This document shows positions 7,845-15,399 of a stretch of DNA of 19,569 bases, piece after piece. Within the stretch, counting starts at the first letter, position 1. Every line of letters begins with the position of its first letter. The notes beneath the pieces are model-generated. The model had not been told where the DNA came from and did no database searches. It saw nothing but the letters and a program-made list of their open reading frames with translations. Origin of the DNA: Deltaproteobacteria bacterium (GTDB lineage Bacteria; Desulfobacterota; Syntrophia; Syntrophales; UBA2210); NCBI GenBank assembly GCA_016935935.1, contig JAFGPZ010000325.1:1-19569 (forward strand). Reading direction: 5' to 3'. A program made the position numbers and the translations under genes.

Positions 7845-10800
7845 TTTTTGTGCCGTGACTGGTTAAATTGTCTTTGGCAAAGGTTCTCAGGCGGTTTTCA
7901 AAATTTCCTTCCCATCCACCACGATATACGATGGCGGTAGCGAGTTCGACGGCCATAATGGCAGATATGATCTTGGGAGGCAGGTTTCTGATCCGGGCCC
8001 GATATTTCGGACTGTTGCGAATGAAGGCTGGCAGATGGCTCATAATGACCTTGCGGAAAATCGGTTCATTCGCCATATTTTTCTTTTCTTGGAAATATTG
8101 AAACAGGCGGGCGTAGTGGCTGTTGATTTCCCGGCTGATATCATCGCTGATTTCAGTATATAAGTTACTTTCGTGGCTGTCGCGATGGCGTGTAAATATC
8201 AGGGTCACCTCTTCCTCGGCGCGCTTTTTCAGGATCTCGATGACATCGGCCACGTAAGATTCTTTATGTTTGAGGAATTCCTTTTCATTCATCAGCAAAT
8301 TGGCTATGATTTCATATGAAGAGGAAATGACCCCGCATTTATTGGCGGTGGCGTCCCGCAGAAGGATAACGCCGCGTTTCTGCAATTCGTTGCGGGCTTC
8401 GGGGGTGATGAAGGAATTGGCGCCCTCCACGATTATGCGGCTGCTCGCCGCCCCGCTTTCTGAAAAAAACAGGTTCCAGTTGGCTGTATTGATGGTTTCA
8501 GGCCTTCCGCCGCAGGGCAAAAACAGGTCCGCCTGAACCGTGAAGGTGAGGGCCGCGATTTCCCGGTGAAAATCGTCGGCGGTAATCCAGTGATCTTCAG
8601 TCGCCGTTTGGGTTCGGACCGCTTTGCGGTATAATTCTCGAAAGCCTTCCAGCCTGCGTTCATTGCGAAACAGGATAAAGCCGCCGGGGTTCAGGGCGCT
8701 GACCGGAAAATGATCGATATCGGCCGCTGCCACCAAGCCGGCAAGCGTCTCCCGATCGGCGCCGGCCGGATCAAACAAGCCCCCGCTGCCGTCCACAATG
8801 CTCAATATTTTTACCCCCGGACAATGCTCCAAAAGCTGCTTCATGGAATTTCCGGCCACATCGCCGTTGGGGCCGCCGGTCATTTTGGCGGTAAAAGAAT
8901 CCCTGTGAATATCGATCTTAATCTCTTTGAGGGCGATCTCGGCCGCTTTCACTACGCCCCTGGATGTAACGCCGTAAGTTTTGTGATTGATACCGACGCG
9001 TTTGCTGGAGATAACGCCGACACCCAAAATATAACCCCGGGCCACGGACAGCTGTGCGATGGTTTCGATCATCTCGTCATGCAGATTTTCATCAGGGCCC
9101 AGCTCGATGGGCTCATCCTCACGGTAATAGTCCACCACCCGGCTGTCGCCGGCCGTTCCGTTTCTGGTGACAAAAATATCGAAAAATGCGTGAATGAACC
9201 CGAACTGGAGTTTGTACAGCCGCTGGGAGACTGCGTCCGAAGTGTTCAGATCTCGGGCGTCTAGAATCATAGTGAGTTTGCTTCCACCTTCGTAGATATC
9301 CTTGTTTTTGAAATGTTGGGTATGCGCCAGAACAAACACTTCCCGGAACAGATTGTTGCAAGCCGTCATATATTCATCCGGCGTGCGGCAGATAATGGTA
9401 CGCCATCCGCCCCGGGCGATATCGGAGAAGCCGATATGATAACCGGCGCCGTGACGTCCGAAAAAGAAGGTAATGCGAAAAGGCGTGGCGGCGGGCAGAT
9501 CCGTCAGCAGTTCGGGGTCCATCTCAGAAAGATAAGCTGGATCGAGCCGGAAAACTAGGGCGTGCTTTTCTGGAATAAAAAAGTTGGTTTTCAGGGTATG
9601 GCTGATCAGCAGCAGGGCCGTTTTAAAAATAGTCCTGCGGATTTCGTCCAGGTAGCGCTGGCCGCTGGTGTATCCGCAAACGGTCCTTTCAACCTCGGCC
9701 AGGGTATTGCGATAGATTTCATGCCGATCTTCCATCTGCGGATCGAAACGGATGCGGAACAGGTTGATGAGCATCAGGACAATATCGGGATGCCCGTAAA
9801 AGGCTGCTCGAACCATTTCAAGATCAAAACGATCCGGCTGGCTATGGCTGAGCATGGTGTGAGAAAAGGCGATGAGTGCCTCTGTCAGAGAGGCTTCTTC
9901 ACCTGTCAGAATCCGGCCGGACAGAAAGTTTGTGTAAGCCCCGCTTTCGCTCGCAAGAATCTGGGTATTGTAAAGTTCCGTCTGCATTTGTTGACAGAGG
10001 GCCGATGTTCTGCTGATCAGGCCGCCGTTGTGCGCCCTGACATAAAAATTTCCTAAAAAGCAGGGCGATCCGTCCATGTCCAGGGTCAGGCTGTAGGCTC
10101 GGCGAACCCCGATGTCGAGCCGCTGAAAAACTTCCATGACCTGGGATAGAAACTCGTTGCGCGGCGGCAGCGCAACACCAAAAAGCACGCGCGACTCTCT
10201 GAGTCCCTCCCCGTCAACAGTTGTTTCGACGTCAAAGAAAAATCCGTTATTACGACGGGTTTGCTGGTAGACCCACAGGATTCTCGCAATTCTTTCAAAG
10301 GGTGAAATTCGCACATAGGAAGGATGGTTATGCCACAGCAGATCTAGCGTTCGTCTGTATTTTTTGAAATTAAAATCCGGGTAACGGTCTTTCAGGGTTT
10401 CAATAACCGAGTGGTGGATTTTTTGGGGAATATCGCTTTTTGCGTTCGGCGTGAACGCTTTGGTGTTCTTTAAGTCAAATTCGAACCGCTGGACCTCCAA
10501 GTCAACGGCGGCCCTGGGAATAGGTGCGATCGAGTGGGTAATTTCAGCGTAGGAAATTTTCCTTCCCTGAAGATTTTTTATTGTGTCGTAGAGGGAACCA
10601 GGGCGGTCAAGCCGGGCGATGAGCAGTTCGTCTTCCCGATCAACCAGAGTGACCTTGCGGTTGCTCTGAATTGATTGCAGGTGTGTCGCCAGATTGATGA
10701 GTGCATCGGTCTTTTCGCTCATGGTGATGAAAAAGTAAGGCGGCATGTTTTGAAGGAGCCAGGACAGGTTTTTTAATGTCCGGCCCTGTCTATCATCCAC

Positions 10801-10893
10801 GGCACCCTTCAGCTTCAGGGTAAATCTCTTCCAGTGATCACGACTCATTGCCGCGTCGGTGCGGTTGCAAGGTGTCGTTTTTTTAGTAAGCAT
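7840..10893 (-). CDS. NAD-specific glutamate dehydrogenase, large (about 115 kDa) class
   Basis: A 1017-residue protein of the large NAD-GDH group, closer in size and motifs to the roughly 115-kDa fungal GDH2 type than to the 180-kDa bacterial one. It oxidatively deaminates glutamate with NAD in the cytoplasm. The N-terminal half (about 1-470) is the regulatory extension, with an ACT-like segment near 80-140. The catalytic core follows: FSDIARGGWR (489-498), KNKDIYEGGSKL (529-540) with the expected catalytic lysines, and the nucleotide loop TGGPNGDVAGN (672-682), the large-enzyme form that replaces GxGNVA. AAGGAGAT before the ATG at 10893 fixes the start. The gene begins 12 bp after the cysteine-rich gene ends, so the two form one operon driven by the sigma-54 promoter at 11325-11340. 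An open stretch in another frame continues past the stop (see separate entry). Confidence 0.95.
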   Translation of the reverse strand: MLTKKTTPCNRTDAAMSRDHWKRFTLKLKGAVDDRQGRTLKNLSWLLQNMPPYFFITMSEKTDALINLATHLQSIQSNRKVTLVDREDELLIARLDRPGSLYDTIKNLQGRKISYAEITHSIAPIPRAAVDLEVQRFEFDLKNTKAFTPNAKSDIPQKIHHSVIETLKDRYPDFNFKKYRRTLDLLWHNHPSYVRISPFERIARILWVYQQTRRNNGFFFDVETTVDGEGLRESRVLFGVALPPRNEFLSQVMEVFQRLDIGVRRAYSLTLDMDGSPCFLGNFYVRAHNGGLISRTSALCQQMQTELYNTQILASESGAYTNFLSGRILTGEEASLTEALIAFSHTMLSHSQPDRFDLEMVRAAFYGHPDIVLMLINLFRIRFDPQMEDRHEIYRNTLAEVERTVCGYTSGQRYLDEIRRTIFKTALLLISHTLKTNFFIPEKHALVFRLDPAYLSEMDPELLTDLPAATPFRITFFFGRHGAGYHIGFSDIARGGWRTIICRTPDEYMTACNNLFREVFVLAHTQHFKNKDIYEGGSKLTMILDARDLNTSDAVSQRLYKLQFGFIHAFFDIFVTRNGTAGDSRVVDYYREDEPIELGPDENLHDEMIETIAQLSVARGYILGVGVISSKRVGINHKTYGVTSRGVVKAAEIALKEIKIDIHRDSFTAKMTGGPNGDVAGNSMKQLLEHCPGVKILSIVDGSGGLFDPAGADRETLAGLVAAADIDHFPVSALNPGGFILFRNERRLEGFRELYRKAVRTQTATEDHWITADDFHREIAALTFTVQADLFLPCGGRPETINTANWNLFFSESGAASSRIIVEGANSFITPEARNELQKRGVILLRDATANKCGVISSSYEIIANLLMNEKEFLKHKESYVADVIEILKKRAEEEVTLIFTRHRDSHESNLYTEISDDISREINSHYARLFQYFQEKKNMANEPIFRKVIMSHLPAFIRNSPKYRARIRNLPPKIISAIMAVELATAIVYRGGWEGNFENRLRTFAKDNLTSHGTKR

Positions 10894-10905
10894 GGGTCAT
10901 CTCCT

Positions 10906-11229
10906 TCAGGCATATTCACCACAGTGCCACACACCACCGAGTGGTTTGGGATAAGCGCAAGACCATCGATTGGCGCAGTTGCAGCAAAGCCCCTTGAGTA
11001 CAAGTTTCTCTGCTTCTTCGGTTGCTGGATCCATTCGGTCAGGGACGGAGCGGTCTTTGATGTTTTTAACTGATTCGTTCCCATCGTATGCCAGTTGAAA
11101 TTCCTCGCAGAAAAAAATGGAGGTGGTTGATAAATTCCGAAAAGAACAATCAGGGTAATGAATGCAAGTAATACAAAGATCTATTTCGCAGGTTGCGGCT
11201 GAGTGGGTTTCAAGGGTAATAGTTTTCAT
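10906..11229 (-). CDS. Small cysteine-rich protein with a duplicated Cys motif, unknown function
   Basis: A 107-residue soluble protein with ten cysteines. It shows the same motif twice: C19-x2-C22-x5-C28-x12-C41-E-E-F44 and C83-x2-C86-x5-C92-x10-C103-G-E-Y106. Each looks like a four-cysteine metal-binding knuckle (zinc or iron-sulfur), joined by a charged linker of about 38 residues. No signal peptide or membrane segment is visible. GGGAGGACG lies just before the ATG at 11229. It is the first gene after the sigma-54 promoter and lies 12 bp from the NAD-GDH gene, so it is almost certainly co-expressed with it. I do not recognise a named family; a redox or metal-binding accessory to the dehydrogenase is only a guess. 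Confidence 0.85.
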   Translation of the reverse strand: MKTITLETHSAATCEIDLCITCIHYPDCSFRNLSTTSIFFCEEFQLAYDGNESVKNIKDRSVPDRMDPATEEAEKLVLKGLCCNCANRWSCAYPKPLGGVWHCGEYA

Positions 11230-11324
11230 TTTCGTCCTCCCATGGGTTTAAGGAAGCGTTCAACGGTTCTCTGGAGCACAAAAAGTGACCAGATTCCAGC
11301 CTTTTGGCTTCTACTGATATTTCT

Positions 11325-11340
11325 AGCACATTGCATGCCA
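11325..11340 (-). promoter_or_regulatory. Sigma-54 (-24/-12) promoter of the Cys-rich protein/NAD-GDH operon
   Basis: On the minus strand the site reads TGGCATGCAATGTGCT. Against the consensus TGGCACG-N4-TTGCW it has the invariant GG and GC exactly 12 bp apart and only two mismatches. Transcription would begin near 11314, leaving an 85 nt leader before the ATG at 11229. The gene immediately upstream encodes an NtrC-type activator with the GAFTGA motif needed to work with sigma-54. Confidence 0.75.
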
Positions 11341-11572
11341 ACAGGATAAATATTTAACACCTCGGTTTAATTGAATATATTTGGATAACCGATGGGAATT
11401 TGGAAAAGAGGGGGTGGTCATTATTAGACCGGTGGGCAGAAAATGCTCAAAGTTAATTTTTAAAAAGGCACCTGTTGCCAGAGCAATCCGATGTGCATGT
11501 AAGTTCACAGAAGAAAATACCTTCAGCTGGTGCGGTAAGGAAGTTATTAGAGCCCACAGACCTTTCCTTGGA
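11341..11572. promoter_or_regulatory. Putative enhancer (activator-binding) region upstream of the sigma-54 promoter
   Basis: A 232 bp gap between the response-regulator stop and the promoter with no credible gene. Two dyads are present at typical enhancer distances: an imperfect palindrome TGTG..CACA at 11492-11509 (12 of 18 positions symmetrical), and GGCA(5 nt)TGCC at 11467-11479. Either could bind the adjacent regulator. No clear terminator for the regulator gene was found, so read-through into the operon is possible. Confidence 0.35.
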
Positions 11573-12904
11573 TCAGGCAGGGTTATTTTTTTTAAGCTTT
11601 TCCCTGAGTGTTCTGCGATTGATACCAAGGATAGTGGCCGCAGCAGTTTTATTTCCGGCTGTTTCTGCTAAAACTTCACGGATGTATTCCGATTCAACTG
11701 CTGCCAGGGTTCGGTCAGTTTTCCGGGTCATAAGCGAAGAAAACCGCATCAGGGAGGGCAGATCCGGCACTTCAACAACATCGCCTTGGGTCATCGAAAG
11801 AATCCGCATGATCACGTTTTCCAGCTCGCGCACATTCCCAGGCCAGTGATAAGCCTTTAAGACCTTAAGCGCCTGGCCGGAGATCTCCGGAGGGGATTGG
11901 CCATATTCCTGAACAAATTTTTTAACGAAATGATTTATCAGCAGGATAATATCGTCATCTCTGTCCCGCAGCGGTGGCACATTGATTGAAATAACATTGA
12001 GGCGATAAAAGAGGTCTTCCCGAAAGATCCCTTTTGTCGTTAAGGCAGACAGATCCTTATTGGTAGCGGCGATGATGCGCACATCGACATGGATTGAACG
12101 GGTTGCGCCCAGCATGCAGATTTCCTTTTCCTGGAGCACTCGCAACAGCTTCACCTGCATGCTGGGACTGGCTTCGCTGATTTCGTCCAGCAGTATTGTT
12201 CCGGTGTCGGCCGTCTGGAAGAATCCGGCTTTGGTCCAGTTCGCTCCGGTAAAAGCACCTTTGATGTGGCCGAAGAGTTCGCTTTCCAGCAATGTTTCGG
12301 GGATGCTGCCGCAATTAACCGGTACAAATGGGGCCGAATTTCGAGGACTTTCATAATGGATGGCCCGTGCGATCAGTTCCTTGCCGGTTCCGCTTTCTCC
12401 CTGAATGAGGATGGTGGCATCGGTTGAAGCCGCCCGCCCGATTTGATCAAATAGTTTTTGCATTCCTTCCGATTGGCCGATCAGACCGTATTTGATATGA
12501 GGTACAAGGCGGCGGTTCAGATTTTCCCTCAAATGCTGCTTTTCAAAAGCGCTGTTCAGCGCTTCGCAGAGTTCTTCGTCGGTAAACGGTTTGATCAAAT
12601 ATTCCTCTGCGCCTATTTTCATTGCCCGGATCGCCTCGTCGTAGCGGGGGTAACCGGTAATGATGACGACGGCGATATTCTTATAGTTTTCCTGGACATA
12701 GCGCAGCAGGTCGAGCCCATCGGCGCCGGGCATCCGGATGTCGGTTATTACCAGATTGACAGGGGTGCTTTCGAGAATACGGAGGGCGTCCTCAGCCGAT
12801 GTAGCGGTGGTTGTCCGGTATCCCCGTCCTACCAGGTTCCGGCGCAACACCTCCAGGGTGTCGACAGAATCATCTACAACTAAAATATGGTGGTTTGCTT
12901 GCAT
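11573..12904 (-). CDS. Sigma-54-dependent response regulator (NtrC family)
   Basis: A 443-residue activator in three parts. The receiver domain (5-120) has acidic residues D11/D12, phosphorylation site D55, T83 and K105. The AAA+ domain (about 140-375) has Walker A GESGTGKE (169-176), the sigma-54-contacting loop GAFTGA (216-221) and Walker B TILLDE (236-241). A Fis-type helix-turn-helix ends the protein (about 415-437, NKTAAATILGINRRTLREKL). The open frame extends further upstream, but that extension runs inside the kinase gene and lacks homology. The ATG at 12904 starts MQANHHILVVDD and is preceded by GAGAGGAA, so I use it. It begins 13 bp after the kinase stop, so kinase and regulator are co-transcribed. 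The likely target is the sigma-54 promoter at 11325-11340. Confidence 0.95.
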   Translation of the reverse strand: MQANHHILVVDDSVDTLEVLRRNLVGRGYRTTTATSAEDALRILESTPVNLVITDIRMPGADGLDLLRYVQENYKNIAVVIITGYPRYDEAIRAMKIGAEEYLIKPFTDEELCEALNSAFEKQHLRENLNRRLVPHIKYGLIGQSEGMQKLFDQIGRAASTDATILIQGESGTGKELIARAIHYESPRNSAPFVPVNCGSIPETLLESELFGHIKGAFTGANWTKAGFFQTADTGTILLDEISEASPSMQVKLLRVLQEKEICMLGATRSIHVDVRIIAATNKDLSALTTKGIFREDLFYRLNVISINVPPLRDRDDDIILLINHFVKKFVQEYGQSPPEISGQALKVLKAYHWPGNVRELENVIMRILSMTQGDVVEVPDLPSLMRFSSLMTRKTDRTLAAVESEYIREVLAETAGNKTAAATILGINRRTLREKLKKNNPA

Positions 12905-12917
12905 GCCGGTTTTCCTC

Positions 12918-14591
12918 TCATAATGGCCCCATGAAGGGAAAGCGAAGATCGAAGCGGGTGCCGCTGCCTGGTTCGCTCTGGACGTTGACCGTTCCACCAT
13001 GGGCGGCAACGATTTCCTGAACCACCGGCAGCCCCAGACCGGTTCCCTGATAATGGGGTTTTGTTGTAAAAAAGGGGATAAATATTTTTTCCATGACTTC
13101 ACGCTTCATTCCGCAACCGTTATCCTGCACCGTTACAAGGATTTCTTTCCCGTCTTCGCGGGTTTCAATATGGAGCTGACCCCCTGCGGGCATGGCCTGG
13201 ATGGCGTTTAACATGAGATTAGAAAAGACCTGCCGCAGTTGGCCCAGATCCCCTCGGATGGCAGGAAGGTTTTGCGACAGACGGAGTTCGACGGCGATTT
13301 TTTCTTTTTCACAGCGGGCTTCGAAAAAGTGCAGGCTTTCCTTTAAAATATCGTTAGCATCCACGTCGCCAATGCGGGATGGCATTTTGCGGGCGAACAT
13401 CAGCAGCTTGCGAACGATCTCGCGCGCATGCAGGGAGGTGGAAATGATTTTGTCGATATCGGTCTGGGCCTGATGAGGCAGCCCGGGGCATTTAGCTGCC
13501 AGCTGCGCGTAGCCAAGCAGGGCTGTCAATGGTTCATTAATTTCATGAGCAACTGCGGCCGAAAGCTGTCCGATCATATTCAACCGGTCGGCATGCTTGA
13601 GACGATCGATGATTTCCATTTTTTCTTTTTCAAACAGCTTGCGATCGATGATCAGGGCAAGTTCTCTGGCAAGCGTATCGAGCAGTTTTCGTTCTTCTAG
13701 CAGGAACGGACCTTCATCCAACGAGGGATGTTCCTGACGGTAAGCGACTTCGATTTTGCCGTGGCGCAAACCGTTAAGGACGATATCGGCAACCAGCTTC
13801 GGCTGGTTTTCCGGGAAATCTGATTTTTGGAAAAAATGTTCATCTAGTTTAATCCGTACGTAGGCGTCTTCAGGATAAAGCCAAGCGGAAGGAACAATTT
13901 CAATAATTTCTAGCAGAACCTCTTCTAGGGACTTTTTGGCCGTTTCGTCTATCCGTGCCATCCTGTACATGCAGTTAAGTTCTTTAACCCTTTCCTGCAG
14001 GACCAGATTGGTATGCCAGTTGAAAAAAGCATTTTCAAAGATAGCTGAAATCCTTGCAAAAGCGGAGATTTGGGGAGGCGTGAAATAATTGATTCCGTCC
14101 ACAGACAATATCACTATCCCTAACCCGTCACTTTTGGTGTCAAAGACTGATAGCATTAAAGAAGACTGATCTTTCCCGACCGCATCGGCAATATAGGAAA
14201 GCCCCGCTTCTAAAAATCGTTTCTCAGAAAGGACTTTGTCAGCATCGCCTGTCCAGCAAATACCGTTTCGCCATTTGAGGCTGGAGTCCGGCGCTGGCGA
14301 AGTGCTACGAATCATATTAATTAGGCTTTCAGGAAAGTTTGCGGCATTCGGGATATGTGACGAAATATCTTGAGGTGAATGGTCCGGACAATGAGGGTTG
14401 GCTGAAGATTTTGTACTCATCTTAAAATGTCGATAGAAACCGCCACTGGAAAACCATGCGACCGCAACAGTGCAATCGAAAAGATCGACCAGAATCTCTA
14501 GACATTCCTTAAAAAACAGCGCTTTAGAAGGAATATGGTTGGCTTTATGAAGTATGGCTGACGCGGCTTGCAAAGTCCTATTAGTGAACAT
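12918..14591 (-). CDS. Soluble sensor histidine kinase, partner of the NtrC-type regulator
   Basis: A 557-residue kinase with no membrane segments, so it senses a cytoplasmic signal. The N-terminal 1-200 region looks GAF-like (DSLKW...[16 protein letters not shown]...). A second sensor segment begins [15 protein letters not shown] (200-214) and runs through [16 protein letters not shown] to about 318; I know this 'ELNC..Y' block from many deltaproteobacterial sensors. The HisKA domain carries phospho-acceptor H349 (AVAHEINEP). The HATPase part has the N box (N462, [11 protein letters not shown]), G1 DNGCG (490-494), F box FIPFFTTK and G2 GTGLGL (516-521). The start at 14591 has only a weak ribosome site (GGATGA), so a later start cannot be excluded. 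The ligand is unknown; the neighbouring genes suggest an amino-acid or nitrogen signal. Confidence 0.93.
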   Translation of the reverse strand: MFTNRTLQAASAILHKANHIPSKALFFKECLEILVDLFDCTVAVAWFSSGGFYRHFKMSTKSSANPHCPDHSPQDISSHIPNAANFPESLINMIRSTSPAPDSSLKWRNGICWTGDADKVLSEKRFLEAGLSYIADAVGKDQSSLMLSVFDTKSDGLGIVILSVDGINYFTPPQISAFARISAIFENAFFNWHTNLVLQERVKELNCMYRMARIDETAKKSLEEVLLEIIEIVPSAWLYPEDAYVRIKLDEHFFQKSDFPENQPKLVADIVLNGLRHGKIEVAYRQEHPSLDEGPFLLEERKLLDTLARELALIIDRKLFEKEKMEIIDRLKHADRLNMIGQLSAAVAHEINEPLTALLGYAQLAAKCPGLPHQAQTDIDKIISTSLHAREIVRKLLMFARKMPSRIGDVDANDILKESLHFFEARCEKEKIAVELRLSQNLPAIRGDLGQLRQVFSNLMLNAIQAMPAGGQLHIETREDGKEILVTVQDNGCGMKREVMEKIFIPFFTTKPHYQGTGLGLPVVQEIVAAHGGTVNVQSEPGSGTRFDLRFPFMGPL

Positions 14592-14959
14592 GGCTATTAA
14601 TAATCATCCAAATATTAAGATTTTTACAATAATGCTGAGCCCTATCATAAACAGATGATGATATTCAAACACTATTCCTGCAACATGATAAAATGATAGT
14701 ATATCGACATTGATGTTATTTGTTTCGGTTTAATCTCATTTCTAGTTAGGTATGGGAACCAAATTAACCTTACCTCATAGTATGTGGATGGTATGTGAGC
14801 CATGTTTAAAAGTAATCTTTGATTCTGTAAAGAAATATTGTGTTCTTTAAAAAATGCTCGCGACTTGTTTAAAGAAATTTCAATTTTCAAATGGAAATAT
14901 GCAAAAAGGCATCCCGTCATGTTGAGAGGAGATGCCTTATTACAGTGTTACCGATATTG
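14592..14959. other. Intergenic region between cold-shock gene and kinase gene
   Basis: A 368 bp AT-rich stretch. It holds the terminator of the cold-shock gene at its right end and should hold the kinase promoter, but I see no convincing -35/-10 pair. The 82-codon frame at 14672-14920 on the minus strand is AT-driven, overlaps the terminator and has no recognisable domain; I do not count it as a gene. Confidence 0.5.
14903..14938 (-). terminator. Intrinsic terminator of the cold-shock gene
   Basis: On the minus strand AAGGCATC (14938-14931) pairs exactly with GATGCCTT (14913-14906), extended by two more G-C pairs across a bulge, and is followed directly by a run of T (14907-14903). It lies about 20 bp after the cold-shock stop codon. 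Confidence 0.8.
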
Positions 14960-15160
14960 CTAAATCTTGGTAACGTTTACAGCTACCGGCCCCCGATCAC
15001 CTTTCTCCATTTCAAAGCTGACCCGCTCGCCTTCATTTAGTGTTTTAAATCCAGCCGCATTTATAGAAGAGTAGTGCACGAATAGATCTTCCCCCCCCTC
15101 CTGTTCTATGAAGCCATACCCCTTCTTGTCACTAAACCATTTTACATTTCCTTCTGCCAA
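14960..15160 (-). CDS. Cold-shock domain protein (CspA family), TTG start
   Basis: A 66-residue single cold-shock domain, full family length. The RNA-binding motifs KGYGFI (RNP1) and DLFVHYSSI (RNP2) and the NVKWF start are intact. It should act as a nucleic-acid-binding RNA chaperone in the cytoplasm. The initiation codon is TTG (15160-15158), supported by AAAGGAGGG seven bases upstream, and no ATG in frame would give the conserved N-terminus. It stands alone between its own promoter and terminator, with a leader of about 130 nt, as is common for regulated csp genes. Confidence 0.96.
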   Translation of the reverse strand: MAEGNVKWFSDKKGYGFIEQEGGEDLFVHYSSINAAGFKTLNEGERVSFEMEKGDRGPVAVNVTKI

Positions 15161-15297
15161 AATGACTCCCTCCTTTCAAATATCTATACACCGCCATCAT
15201 TTTCCATGATAGCTAATTTCCTTTTGTCACTCAGGCAGGTCGCTCAACCTTTGCGTCGTAGAGATACTAAAGAACCGTGACTCTCGCTGTAACGGAG

Positions 15298-15329
15298 ATA
15301 ATATTGGTTCACTTTTTCTTGCTTGTCAA
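15298..15329 (-). promoter_or_regulatory. Promoter of the cold-shock gene, with long 5' leader
   Basis: On the minus strand a perfect TTGACA lies at 15329-15324. Possible -10 sequences are AATATT (15305-15300, 18 bp spacing) or TATTAT (15303-15298, 20 bp spacing). The leader would be about 130 nt and contains short dyads, for example AGGT-N6-ACCT and ATCAT-N5-ATGAT. Confidence 0.55.
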
Positions 15330-15399
15330 GATATTTGTAAAAATTTCTTTACAGAACTAAACCGGCATAGTAAGCGGGTGACGTGTGAAGGGAAGGTTC

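Noticed and set aside
11467..11482. Second sigma-54-like site (GGCAC..TTGCC)
   Set aside because: GG and GC are 10 bp apart instead of 12, on either strand; kept only as a possible activator-binding dyad.
12905..13102. N-terminal extension of the response regulator frame by 66 residues
   Set aside because: It overlaps the kinase coding sequence in another frame, has no homology to receiver domains, and a good ribosome site precedes the ATG at 12904.
14901..14918. Sigma-54-like GG/TTGCA sequence on the minus strand upstream of the kinase
   Set aside because: The -24 element is poor and the bases are explained by the cold-shock gene terminator and its T run.
14672..14920. 82-codon minus-strand frame between the cold-shock and kinase genes
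   Set aside because: AT-rich, no domain, overlaps the cold-shock terminator and has no clear ribosome site.
15385..15399. GTG start for the first ABC gene
   Set aside because: The purine-rich ribosome site lies inside this stretch and points to the ATG at 15400.
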